Assembly: GCA_019912395.1 (NCBI GenBank)
Contig: JAIOIH010000062.1
Span: 124,001-188,000, forward strand
Source: Flavobacteriales bacterium
GTDB taxonomy: Bacteria > Bacteroidota > Bacteroidia > Flavobacteriales_F > PHOS-HE28
DNA length: 64,000 bases
Direction: 5' to 3'
The notes beneath the pieces were generated by a model that was given only the letters and a program-made list of their open reading frames with translations, searched no databases and was not told the origin of the DNA. Below are positions 34,912 to 43,994 of the stretch, piece after piece. The first letter of the stretch is position 1, and the number at the start of each line of letters is the position of its first letter. The position numbers and the translations under genes are program-made.

Positions 34912-36717
34912 TCAAGCGGATATCGGGTCTGAAGCAAGGGAACGCACCGCAATGCGGGGGGGCTGGCGGACCATGATGTAGAAGTTCCAAGCGAAGATGC
35001 AGTGGGAGATGAACATCAGCGTACCGCCGACCGCACGCCAGGTCCAGTAGCCCCGGGTGGCGATCACCGTGTCGATGAACGGTACGCCCTCCATCCATGC
35101 CAAGCCCTTCACCATGCCGCCTGCCATCAGCGAGACGGTATAGGCGAAGAGGCCGATGAAAGCGAGCCAAAAGTGCGCGCCCACCAGCAATTGCGAAGGC
35201 TCACGTCCGGTCATCTTCGGAAGCAGGGCATACATGCACGCCCATAAAATGAAGGTGATGATGCCGTACATCGTCATGTGCGAGTGGGCCACGTTGAAGT
35301 CGGTAAAATGCCACGCGGCCTGCGTGAAGCGGAAGGCCTGGAAACTGCCTTGCGCACTTCCGACGAAATAAAAGATGACACCCACCAAAAAGAACGGCAA
35401 CACATAACTTCTCCCGATGGCGCTCCAACTGCCACGCATGGTCATCAGGAAGTTGGTGGTGCCTGCTATCACCGGGATGAACATGCCCATGCTGAAGACG
35501 ATGGCCACCGTTTGCAACCACCACGGAAGCGGCGAAAAAATAAAGTGGTGCGTACCGATCATGGTGTAGAAGAGCATCTGCGTCCAGAATGCCAACACGC
35601 CCAACGAGTATGAATAGATGGGCTTGTTGAGGGCCGAGGGCAGGTAGTAGTATATGAGACCCAGTGTGAAGGTCATGAACCACATGCCCACGCCCTGGTG
35701 CATGTAGTATCCCTGAGTGATCGTCTCTCCCAAACCGTCCTGATAATAAGGCAGGTAGCCGATGATCGACAACACGATGGTCCAAATGAGGGAGGCGAGC
35801 AGGTACCAATTGCTCACGTAGATCTCGGGGATCTTCCGTCGTTTCACCGTTGCGTAGAAGTTCCGGAAGGTGATGATAAGCCCCAAGGCGAAGGGCAACA
35901 TTGCCGGCCAGATGTACTCCCGGTATTCGCCGCCGCCGTTGTTGATGCCGGCCATCAGGCAGAGATTACCGACGATCACGGAGAAATTGATCAGCCCGAA
36001 CGCCCACCAACCCCATTTGTAGCTGTAGATCTTGGTGACGGATGTACGGGCGATCACGAAATAGGCCAGTCCGATCATCGCCAAGGACGCCCAGCCCCAG
36101 AAGACGGTATTGGTATGCACGGGCCGTAAGCGGCCGAACGAGAGCCAAGCAACCTCGTCAAGGTCCGGCCAGATGAATTTCAGACCGAGGTATTCCCCAA
36201 CGGCGGTTCCGAAAAGCAACCAAAATGTGGCAGCCACCAAGTACCAGATGACCAACTGTTGCAGTGGCTTGGGCACGTCCAACTTGGCGTGGGAGTATAT
36301 CTTTTCGTCCACCAATGGATTTCCCGGTTCGCTGGTAGCTCCTGCTACGAGGGCTTTGGCGTCGAAAGCAGCGGCACTTCCGCCCAACTCATCACCACGC
36401 AGCTTGTACTGTAAGGCCGCCTCCCTTCTTGCACGTTCCTCTTCCGAAAGGCCAGACCCACCGTTCTTGGCAGCACGCTTTTCCTTGGTCTGTTGGATCA
36501 AGCGGTTCACCTTGGCGGTCATGACCAACACCGCAATGAACAGCACGATGCCCAGCAGCACCAAGGTGCCCACCACCCCCGGGCTAAGCATCCAGTCCTC
36601 TGTTTTGGGGCTTTGCGCCATGGCAGCCTGGGTGATCAGCAGGGAACCCGCAACAATGGAACACCTCCATATACCAGATCCAGGACACGCAAGTCCAGAA
36701 AGGGAGAATTTCTTCAT
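34912..36717 (-). CDS. ccoN: cbb3-type cytochrome c oxidase subunit I with ~120-aa N-terminal extension
   Basis: RPVHTNTVFWGWASL, YYLPSALNKPIYSYSLG, HHFIFSPLPWWLQTVAIVFSMGMFIPVIAGTTNF, HSHMTMYG. Confidence 0.95.
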   Translation of the reverse strand: MKKFSLSGLACPGSGIWRCSIVAGSLLITQAAMAQSPKTEDWMLSPGVVGTLVLLGIVLFIAVLVMTAKVNRLIQQTKEKRAAKNGGSGLSEEERARREAALQYKLRGDELGGSAAAFDAKALVAGATSEPGNPLVDEKIYSHAKLDVPKPLQQLVIWYLVAATFWLLFGTAVGEYLGLKFIWPDLDEVAWLSFGRLRPVHTNTVFWGWASLAMIGLAYFVIARTSVTKIYSYKWGWWAFGLINFSVIVGNLCLMAGINNGGGEYREYIWPAMLPFALGLIITFRNFYATVKRRKIPEIYVSNWYLLASLIWTIVLSIIGYLPYYQDGLGETITQGYYMHQGVGMWFMTFTLGLIYYYLPSALNKPIYSYSLGVLAFWTQMLFYTMIGTHHFIFSPLPWWLQTVAIVFSMGMFIPVIAGTTNFLMTMRGSWSAIGRSYVLPFFLVGVIFYFVGSAQGSFQAFRFTQAAWHFTDFNVAHSHMTMYGIITFILWACMYALLPKMTGREPSQLLVGAHFWLAFIGLFAYTVSLMAGGMVKGLAWMEGVPFIDTVIATRGYWTWRAVGGTLMFISHCIFAWNFYIMVRQPPRIAVRSLASDPISA

Positions 36718-37148
36718 CTCTTCAAATGGGTTGTCCCGTTGTTCAACGCATCCACAAGGCCGTGTACATACGTGTTGTCCAACACGCGGGCCAGTTCATT
36801 CTTCATCTGTATGAATTCATGATGCAAGGGGCAAGGCTCGCTCGCGCGGCATTCCTTCAGGCCCATTACACAAGCCGTGTCCATATCGACGTCGCCGATC
36901 GCTTCCATGATCATGCGGAGGTTCACCGTACGGGCCACCTTTGGAGGAAGGTCGAACCCGCCATTAGGCCCTCGGCGCGAGGTGAGGATCCCCGCTCGTA
37001 CCAAGTCCTGCAGGACTTTGGCCGTGAACGCCGTGGGGGCCGCGGTCTGTTCAGCGATGTCACCCAAGGTGAGCCGCCCTCCTTTCGCGGAGGCTGTAGC
37101 CACTACTACGGTGGCCCTGAAAGCGTATTCACAGGTCTTGGAGAACAT
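36714..37148 (-). CDS. Rrf2 family transcriptional regulator
   Basis: [67 protein letters not shown].....C cysteine cluster; overlaps ccoN start. Confidence 0.93.
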   Translation of the reverse strand: MFSKTCEYAFRATVVVATASAKGGRLTLGDIAEQTAAPTAFTAKVLQDLVRAGILTSRRGPNGGFDLPPKVARTVNLRMIMEAIGDVDMDTACVMGLKECRASEPCPLHHEFIQMKNELARVLDNTYVHGLVDALNNGTTHLKR

Positions 37149-37321
37149 GGGATCACAGCGCGGGGGCAAATGTAAAATTCACGCTATTCCGGACAAGCTT
37201 ATCCGAATTAATTTTCCATTCTTCCGTTGCTCGACGGATCCACACCTGGAAGCATGTCTGGGAAGGAATGGTTTCCCGCTTCCATCGGCATGGATCCGTC
37301 GCATTGCCGACCTTCGCCACG

Positions 37322-40300
37322 ATGACCCACGAACAACTCTTCGCCGACTTTCCCGAATTCGACCGCACCACTTGGGAGCAACTGGTCCTGAAGGAACTGA
37401 AAGGAAAAAGTCCCACAAGCATCGCCGTGGAGCTTCCCAACGGAGACCGGATAGATCCCCTCGGCATGAGCGACGACCTCCGGGAAGCTCGGCCGGAAGA
37501 CCATCGGCGCGGGGTAAAGCGCAACGGGAATCCCTGGCGCATCACCGCTCCTGTTAGCGCGGCGGAGGCGGAACAGGCCAACAACGTAGCGCTCAAGGCG
37601 CTGATCGGGGGGGCTGACGCGATCGAGCTCCGTGCGGAACACACATCGCTGCAACCCGTGTTGAATGACGTATTTCTCGCGGCCATCGACCTCCAACTGC
37701 ATAACGGCAGCGAGGAGAACCTGCTCGAGGCATTGCACATCGCGAAGCACCAGAACGTACCATCACAAGAATTGAGCATCTGCGCTGGATTTCCGCTCGA
37801 TGCCGATGTGAGCGACCTCCGCGAACGGATCGCCACCCATCCCTTGGTGCGGCTCTTCGAGGTAAGCGATGAACGCATGCCGGGCGAAGAGGCGATCGCC
37901 GCCACACGCCGAGCGATCGAGCAAGGCAAAACCCTCTTGCAACGCATGACCAGCAGTGGCTGGAGCATCGACGATGCCACTGCGCGCATCCAGTTCCGCC
38001 TTCACATCGGCGACGATCTCTTTCTGGAAGCCGCACGGATCCGCGCCTTCCGCGCTGCTTGGGCGCGGGTCGTGCAGAGCTTCTCCCCTGCCCATGCGTG
38101 CAGCGTGAATACGTTCGTGCAGTGCGAAGTGCAATATGCGAAGGATCCGAGATCGCCCTACGACCAAGCGTTACGTGCAACCCTACAAGGCATCAGTGCG
38201 ATCATCGGCGGCTGCGACGGGCTCACCATTCCCGACCTGCCGCTTCCGGAGGGACAAAGCCTCGGCCGCCGCATCGCTCGCAACATCAGTCTGCTGCTGC
38301 GCGATGAGAGTTTCCTCGGTCGCGTGGCGGATCCGTTGGGAGGAAGCTACACGGTTGAACAACTTACCAACGCCCTGATCGACGAACTGGCTTCAAGCCC
38401 TGAGCCACAAGCCACAAGCCGGAGGGCTGCCGAGCCTGAGGTTCGCAGTTCGCAGATTGAGGCAGCAATTCCGAACCGGGAGGAACTTCCGCTGAAGTCC
38501 TACTACACGGCGTTGGACGTCAATGCGATCGAACACCTTCGTTTTGGTGCCGGTGCGCCACCCTACTTGCGCGGGCCTTACGCCAGCATGTACACCGCGC
38601 GTCCTTGGACGATCCGGCAGTACGCGGGTTTCAGCACGGCGGAAGCGAGCAACGCCTTCTACCGTCGCAACCTCGCCGCCGGACAAATGGGGCTCAGTGT
38701 AGCCTTCGACCTGGCCACGCACCGCGGCTACGACAGCGATCATCCGCGCGTTACGGGTGATGTGGGCAAGGCCGGCGTGGCCATCAGCAGCGTGGAGGAC
38801 ATGAAGATCCTCTTCGACCAGATCCCGCTGGACAAGATGAGCGTGAGCATGACCATGAACGGCGCGGTGCTGCCCATCATGGCCTTCTTCATCGTGGCCG
38901 CGGAAGAACAAGGCGTTGCTCCGGAACTGCTGCAAGGCACCATCCAGAACGACATCCTGAAGGAGTTCATGGTGAGGAACACGTACATCTATCCGCCGGG
39001 GCCGAGCATGCGCATCGTGGGCGACATCTTCAGTTACTGCGCGAAGAAGATGCCGAAGTTCAATACCATCAGCATCAGCGGCTACCACATGCACGAGGCC
39101 GGCGCACCTGCGGACCTGGAACTCGCCTACACGCTCGCCGACGGTATCGAGTACGTGCGCACCGGCATCGCAGCGGGCATGGAGGTGGATGAGTTCGCGG
39201 GCAGGCTCAGCTTCTTCTGGGGCATCGGCATGGACCTCTTCATGGAAGTGGCCAAGATGCGCGCGGGCCGTCTGCTTTGGGCGAAAATGCTGAAGGAGGT
39301 CGGCGCAACGAACCCGAAGAGCTTAGCACTGCGCACCCACTGCCAAACCAGCGGCTGGAGCCTTACCGCGCAGGATCCCTTCAACAACATCGCGCGCACC
39401 ACGGTGGAAGCACTGGCGGCCGTGCTCGGCGGAACGCAAAGCCTGCACACCAACTCACTCGATGAGGCCATCGCACTGCCCACCGACTTCAGCGCCAAGA
39501 TCGCCCGTGACACGCAGATCTACTTGCAGAAGAACGCCGGCATCACACAATGGATCGATCCGCTCGGCGGCAGCTACTATGTGGAAAGCCTCACGAACGA
39601 ACTGGTTCACAAAGCGTGGGCAAGGATCACGGAGGTGGAAGAACTCGGCGGCATGAGCAAGGCCATCGAAACGGGCCTTCCGAAGATGCGCATCGAGGAA
39701 GCTGCGGCGAAACGCCAAGCGCGCATCGACACCGGCAAGGACCACATCATCGGCGTGAATGCTTTCGTGACGGAAGATGAAACGAAAATGGAACTGCTGG
39801 AAGTGGACAACACGGCGGTGCGGGAGTCTCAGGTGGCGAGGTTGAAGCAGATCCGTGCGGACCGGGATGAGCATGCGGTGACCGCGGCGTTGGAGGCATT
39901 GGCTGAAGCAGCGAAGAGTGGTGGGCTGTCCGATGTCTTAAGTCCTATGCCGGCTGCCGTCCAAAGCATTGGACATAAGACATCGGACAAGGGCGAGGGA
40001 ACCGCGCGTGGTAATCTTCTCGAACTCGCAGTAACCGCAGCAAGGCACCGCGCCACTTTGGGCGAGATCAGCGACGCCTTGGAAAAACATTTCGGCCGAT
40101 ACAAAGCCACCACCCGCGCCATCAGCGGCGTCTACGCAGCGGAAGCCATGAACGACCCCGAGATGAAAGAGGCCATGCGCCTCACGGAAGAATTCGCCAA
40201 AGCGGAAGGCCGTCGCCCGCGCATCCTCGTCGCCAAAATGGGCCAGGATGGCCACGACCGCGGCGCCAAGGTGATCGCCACCAGCTTCGCGGACATCGGC

Positions 40301-40606
40301 TTCGACGTGGACATCGGCCCGCTGTTCCAAACCCCGCAAGAAGTGGCCAAGCAAGCGATAGAGAACGACGTGCATGTGCTGGGCATCAGCAGCCTCGCCG
40401 GCGGCCACAAGACCTTGGTGCCGGAGGTGATCCGCGAACTGCGCGAGACCTTCGATCGCGGCGACATCCTCGTGGTGGCCGGGGGTGTGATCCCGCCGAA
40501 CGATCATGACTTCCTTAAAAAGGCCGGGTGCTTTGATGTGTTCGGGCCGGGGACGAAGATCCCGAAGGCTGCGATGGGGATCATTGAGCAATTGATGAAG
40601 CACTGA
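37322..40606 (+). CDS. Methylmalonyl-CoA mutase, small and large subunits fused in one ORF
   Basis: N-terminal ~360 aa MutA-like; from ~aa 395 MutB-like ([42 protein letters not shown]); C-terminal B12 domain [35 protein letters not shown]. Confidence 0.93.
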   Translation: MTHEQLFADFPEFDRTTWEQLVLKELKGKSPTSIAVELPNGDRIDPLGMSDDLREARPEDHRRGVKRNGNPWRITAPVSAAEAEQANNVALKALIGGADAIELRAEHTSLQPVLNDVFLAAIDLQLHNGSEENLLEALHIAKHQNVPSQELSICAGFPLDADVSDLRERIATHPLVRLFEVSDERMPGEEAIAATRRAIEQGKTLLQRMTSSGWSIDDATARIQFRLHIGDDLFLEAARIRAFRAAWARVVQSFSPAHACSVNTFVQCEVQYAKDPRSPYDQALRATLQGISAIIGGCDGLTIPDLPLPEGQSLGRRIARNISLLLRDESFLGRVADPLGGSYTVEQLTNALIDELASSPEPQATSRRAAEPEVRSSQIEAAIPNREELPLKSYYTALDVNAIEHLRFGAGAPPYLRGPYASMYTARPWTIRQYAGFSTAEASNAFYRRNLAAGQMGLSVAFDLATHRGYDSDHPRVTGDVGKAGVAISSVEDMKILFDQIPLDKMSVSMTMNGAVLPIMAFFIVAAEEQGVAPELLQGTIQNDILKEFMVRNTYIYPPGPSMRIVGDIFSYCAKKMPKFNTISISGYHMHEAGAPADLELAYTLADGIEYVRTGIAAGMEVDEFAGRLSFFWGIGMDLFMEVAKMRAGRLLWAKMLKEVGATNPKSLALRTHCQTSGWSLTAQDPFNNIARTTVEALAAVLGGTQSLHTNSLDEAIALPTDFSAKIARDTQIYLQKNAGITQWIDPLGGSYYVESLTNELVHKAWARITEVEELGGMSKAIETGLPKMRIEEAAAKRQARIDTGKDHIIGVNAFVTEDETKMELLEVDNTAVRESQVARLKQIRADRDEHAVTAALEALAEAAKSGGLSDVLSPMPAAVQSIGHKTSDKGEGTARGNLLELAVTAARHRATLGEISDALEKHFGRYKATTRAISGVYAAEAMNDPEMKEAMRLTEEFAKAEGRRPRILVAKMGQDGHDRGAKVIATSFADIGFDVDIGPLFQTPQEVAKQAIENDVHVLGISSLAGGHKTLVPEVIRELRETFDRGDILVVAGGVIPPNDHDFLKKAGCFDVFGPGTKIPKAAMGIIEQLMKH
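38394..38462. repeat. Heptanucleotide STRR inside the mutase coding sequence (inter-subunit linker)
   Basis: CAAGCCC TGAGCCA CAAGCCA CAAGCCG GAGGGCT, then CCTGAGG TTCGCAG TTCGCAG ATTGAGG. Confidence 0.8.
39927..39989. repeat. Palindromic STRR element inside the mutase coding sequence
   Basis: TGTCCGATGTCTTAAGTCC (39927-39945) inverted as GGACATAAGACATCGGACA (39971-39989), 18/19 complementary. Confidence 0.85.
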
Positions 40607-40686
40607 TCGGCAACGCACGTACTTTGGATCAGGGGGTCCCGTAGCGTCGATCCATTGGGGCGCCCTGCAATGCCGACCACGACACA

Positions 40687-41217
40687 ATGGGAAACCCACC
40701 AAAATACCACAAACACATCCGGTTGCGCGGGAACGATTACACGCATGGCGCATATTTCGTGACGTTGTGTACCGACCCGCGCGGGGAATTGTTCGGTCCC
40801 ATCGTGGGAGACGGTGTGGCTGCACGGATCGACCTGAACGACCTGGGGCGTATTGTGGATGAATGCTGGCGTGCGATACCGGACCATTTCCCGCACGTTC
40901 GTTTGGACCAAACGCAGATCATTCCGGATCACCTGCATGCGATCCTGGTGTTGACACCACCAGCACCGTCGACCCGATGGGTCGACCCTACAAGTGCAAT
41001 GGATGGGGTCCGTGCGAACGGGCCACGTCGCGGTTCGTTGGGGGCGATCAATGGGGCATTCAGATCGGTGACCACAAAACGGATCAACGTGGCCCTCGGC
41101 CGGACGGGGGGAACCATCTGGCAACTGGGCTACTACGATCGCGCTATCCGCCGCCAAGGCGGAGAATATGGTCGCATCGCGCAATACATTGCCGAGAACC
41201 CGGCGAAGTGGCGGTGA
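40687..41217 (+). mobile_element. REP-associated tyrosine transposase (RAYT / Y1_Tnp family), CDS
   Basis: HIRLRGNDYTHGAYFVTLCTDPRGELFG, IIPDHLHAILVL (HuH), GYYDRAIRRQGGEYGRIAQYIAENPAKW (catalytic Tyr region). Confidence 0.9.
40968..40986. repeat. REP-like palindrome within the RAYT gene
   Basis: GTCGACCC-GAT-GGGTCGAC perfect 8-bp inverted repeat. Confidence 0.75.
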
Positions 41218-41297
41218 ACTTCAGACAATGACCGCAGGTGCCTACCTCACCAGACATTCTATTTTCTGATCGTTTGATTTTCTGATCATCTCATTCA

Positions 41298-41353
41298 CAT
41301 TAATGATGTCTTCAGACAGCATTATTGGCAATTTATCGCATTAATGAAGTCTA
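41298..41353 (+). promoter_or_regulatory. Two palindrome-containing direct repeats (candidate HipB operators)
   Basis: CATTAATGATGTCTTC (41298-41313) and CATTAATGAAGTCTAC (41339-41354), 41 bp apart, upstream of the hipB-like gene. Confidence 0.5.
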
Positions 41354-41391
41354 CAAGCAACAGATAGGTGCAACAAACCGAAGAAAATGAA

Positions 41392-41399
41392 TATATTTG
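41392..41399 (+). promoter_or_regulatory. TAnnTTTG -7 box for the hipBA-smr operon
   Basis: TATATTTG 42 nt upstream of the ATG at 41441. Confidence 0.55.
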
Positions 41400-41440
41400 T
41401 GGGGTAAAAGCAGCGTTGGATAACTAAAACCAGCTCTACG

Positions 41441-41809
41441 ATGGCCACAAGCAACATCAATTGGAAGGGCCTGAAGGATGATCAGGTCGTTGAGCAGCTC
41501 GGCAAGGAGTTGCGCCGCATGCGGCTGGAGCGCAACCTGAGCCAAGCCGAAATTGCCAAGCGCGCCGGCCTGGATCGCACCACGGTGGTGCAGTTGGAAG
41601 CCGGTCGAGCGGCCACCATGCTCACCGTGGTACAGGTGCTGCGCGCCATGGACCAATTGGACCTGCTCAATGCTTTCCATGAGGTGCCCCAACCTACGCC
41701 CTACCAGTTGGTGGAGGCCCAGGAGAAATACCTGAAGAGGCAACGCAAGCGGGCCTCGCGGCAGAAGCCCGTCATCCTTCCACCCAAACCCAAGAAGAGC
41801 ACATGGTAA
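41441..41809 (+). CDS. HipB-like helix-turn-helix antitoxin/regulator
   Basis: LGKELRRMRLERNLSQAEIAKRAGLDRTTVVQLEAGRAATMLTVVQVLRAM; directly precedes and overlaps the hipA-like gene. Confidence 0.88.
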   Translation: MATSNINWKGLKDDQVVEQLGKELRRMRLERNLSQAEIAKRAGLDRTTVVQLEAGRAATMLTVVQVLRAMDQLDLLNAFHEVPQPTPYQLVEAQEKYLKRQRKRASRQKPVILPPKPKKSTW

Positions 41810-43113
41810 CGCATGCAAATGTGAAGCTCTGGGGACGCGCGGTCGGTGTGGTGATCTGGGATGATAGGGAGCACCGCGCGCGCTTCCAATATGATCGCGC
41901 TTTCACCAGCAGCGGGCTGGAGGTGGCGCCGTTGATGATGCCGCTGAAGGACGCGCGGGGTGGCGAGCAGGTGTTCTCTTTCGGCAGTTTGAAGGACGAG
42001 ACCTTTCGTGGCTTGCCGGGCCTGCTGGCCGATAGCCTGCCCGACCGGTTCGGGGAACAGCTGATGAACGCTTGGCTGGCCACGCAGAACCGTCCACCGG
42101 GCAGTTCGAACCCGGTGGAACGCCTGTGCTACACAGGCAGCCGGGGCATGGGAGCGCTGGAGTTCGAACCGGCGCACCATGAGTTGGAGGCCAGCAGCGA
42201 GGCCCTGCAGGTCGATGAACTGGTGCGCATGGCGACCAGCGTCCTGTACGAACGCGCCAAGTTCAAGACCAGCAAGAGCAAGGGAAAGGACGAAGCGTTG
42301 ATGGACATCATCCAAGTGGGCACCTCGGCGGGCGGTGCGCGCGCGAAGGCAATCGTGGCCTTCAATGCGAAGACCGGCGAAGTGCGCAGCGGGCAAGTGG
42401 ACGGCTTGGACGGCTTCACCTATTGCCTGATCAAGTTTGACGGGGTGACCAACGCCAAGCTCGGAGACCCCAAAGGCTATGGTCGGATCGAGTATGCCTA
42501 CCACCTGATGGCCTTGGCCTGCGGTGTGGAGATGATGCCCAGCCGTCTGCTGGAGGAGCACGGTCGAGCGCACTTCCTTACGCAACGCTTCGACCGCGTG
42601 ATCGATAACGAGGGCAACACGCACAAGCTGCACATGGCCACACTCTGCGGCATCGCACACATGGACTACAACGACCCGCTCGCATACAGTTATGAGCAAG
42701 CATTCCATGTGATGCGCCTGCTGGGCCTGCCCTATCCCGATGCCGAACAGCTCTTTCGCCGGATGTGCTTCAACGCGATCGCCCGCAATTGCGACGACCA
42801 CACGAAGAACATCTCCTTCCTGATGGATCCGCAAGGCGACTGGCACCTCTCCCCGGCATACGATGTCACCTTCGCCTACCACCCGGAAAGCCTCAGGCTG
42901 CGCCAACATCAGATGAGCATCAACGGCAAGCGCAGCGACATACAGCGAACCGACCTACTGGCCGTAGGCAAGGACATGAACATCAAGAAGGCAGCGGTGA
43001 TCATCGATGCCGTGGTGGCCGGGGTGAAGACGTGGAAGAAGTGCGCGAAGAAGGCCGAGGTGGATGCGAAGCAGGTGAACGCGATCGAGGGATTGCATTT
43101 GGTGGATATTTGA
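41803..43113 (+). CDS. HipA-like serine/threonine kinase toxin
   Basis: LADSLPDRFGEQLMNAW, VGTSAGGARAKAIVAF, ARNCDDHTKNISFL, LSPAYDVTF: HipA N- and C-domain motifs. Confidence 0.93.
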   Translation: MVTHANVKLWGRAVGVVIWDDREHRARFQYDRAFTSSGLEVAPLMMPLKDARGGEQVFSFGSLKDETFRGLPGLLADSLPDRFGEQLMNAWLATQNRPPGSSNPVERLCYTGSRGMGALEFEPAHHELEASSEALQVDELVRMATSVLYERAKFKTSKSKGKDEALMDIIQVGTSAGGARAKAIVAFNAKTGEVRSGQVDGLDGFTYCLIKFDGVTNAKLGDPKGYGRIEYAYHLMALACGVEMMPSRLLEEHGRAHFLTQRFDRVIDNEGNTHKLHMATLCGIAHMDYNDPLAYSYEQAFHVMRLLGLPYPDAEQLFRRMCFNAIARNCDDHTKNISFLMDPQGDWHLSPAYDVTFAYHPESLRLRQHQMSINGKRSDIQRTDLLAVGKDMNIKKAAVIIDAVVAGVKTWKKCAKKAEVDAKQVNAIEGLHLVDI

Positions 43114-43123
43114 CCGCTCCATC

Positions 43124-43378
43124 ATGGCCAAGCACAAGCTCGACCTGCACGACATCTTCAACAAGGGCAAGGAGATCGACAACGCCTTGAACGAAGCGAT
43201 GGAATTCTGCGTGGACCGGCGGATCCCCATTTTGGAGATCATACCCGGCAAGGGCAGCGGGCAATTGAAAAAGAAAGTGATCCGCTATTTACAGCAACCT
43301 GCGGTGAGGAAATTGTACCACCGGATCGACAAGGACAGCGACAACTTCGGGCGGTTGTTCGTGCGGTTCAAGCATTGA
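43124..43378 (+). CDS. Stand-alone Smr (MutS-related) domain protein
   Basis: LDLHDIF...NEAMEFCVDRRIPILEIIPGKGSGQLKKKVIRYL (LDLH and GKGxGxL motifs); 10-nt gap after hipA. Confidence 0.85.
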   Translation: MAKHKLDLHDIFNKGKEIDNALNEAMEFCVDRRIPILEIIPGKGSGQLKKKVIRYLQQPAVRKLYHRIDKDSDNFGRLFVRFKH

Positions 43379-43503
43379 CGGTGTGCTTCGCGACCCTTGC
43401 GGGCACCCACTTTTCCCGTCCAGACCTCCTTTCCGACGAGCCTGTTAACTTTGCCCCCACAGAGTGGTGACCCTCACCATCCGTTCAATTTCCCCCTTCA
43501 ACC

Positions 43504-43947
43504 ATGACCAAGACCGGACCCCTGATCACGGGCCTAGCCCTTACTGCCGCCTTGCTGTTCACCGCCTGTACCGATTCGGCAGCACCTTCCGCTGGATCCC
43601 CGGCGACGGAAGCTACGCCGACCACCGGATCTGAACTTCCTGTTAGCAGTGAGATGAACACGATGGACGCCCAGAACACGGGCGACCAAGGTTCGTCCAC
43701 CGTTCAGCTGAACCCGGCCCACGGCGAACCCGGCCACCGCTGCGAGATTCCTGTTGGTGCTCCTCTGGACGGGGTTCCTTCTTCCGAAGGTACCACCATA
43801 ACCATCCCGCCGACCGAAGGAACACCCTCACCCGTGGCGGCGCCGATCACCATGCCGACGAACACCAACTCGGGCAAGCTCAATCCCGCCCATGGAGAAC
43901 CGGGGCATGATTGCGCCGTGCCGGTGGGAAGCCCACTGCCGGGTTAG
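43504..43947 (+). CDS. Hypothetical lipoprotein with duplicated NPAHGEPGHxCxxPVGxPL motif
   Basis: Lipobox LLFTACTDS; LNPAHGEPGHRCEIPVGAPL and LNPAHGEPGHDCAVPVGSPL. Confidence 0.75.
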   Translation: MTKTGPLITGLALTAALLFTACTDSAAPSAGSPATEATPTTGSELPVSSEMNTMDAQNTGDQGSSTVQLNPAHGEPGHRCEIPVGAPLDGVPSSEGTTITIPPTEGTPSPVAAPITMPTNTNSGKLNPAHGEPGHDCAVPVGSPLPG

Positions 43948-43994
43948 TCCTTCAACCCTTCCATTTCTCGTCCATTGCCGGTGGCTGTGCCCTG

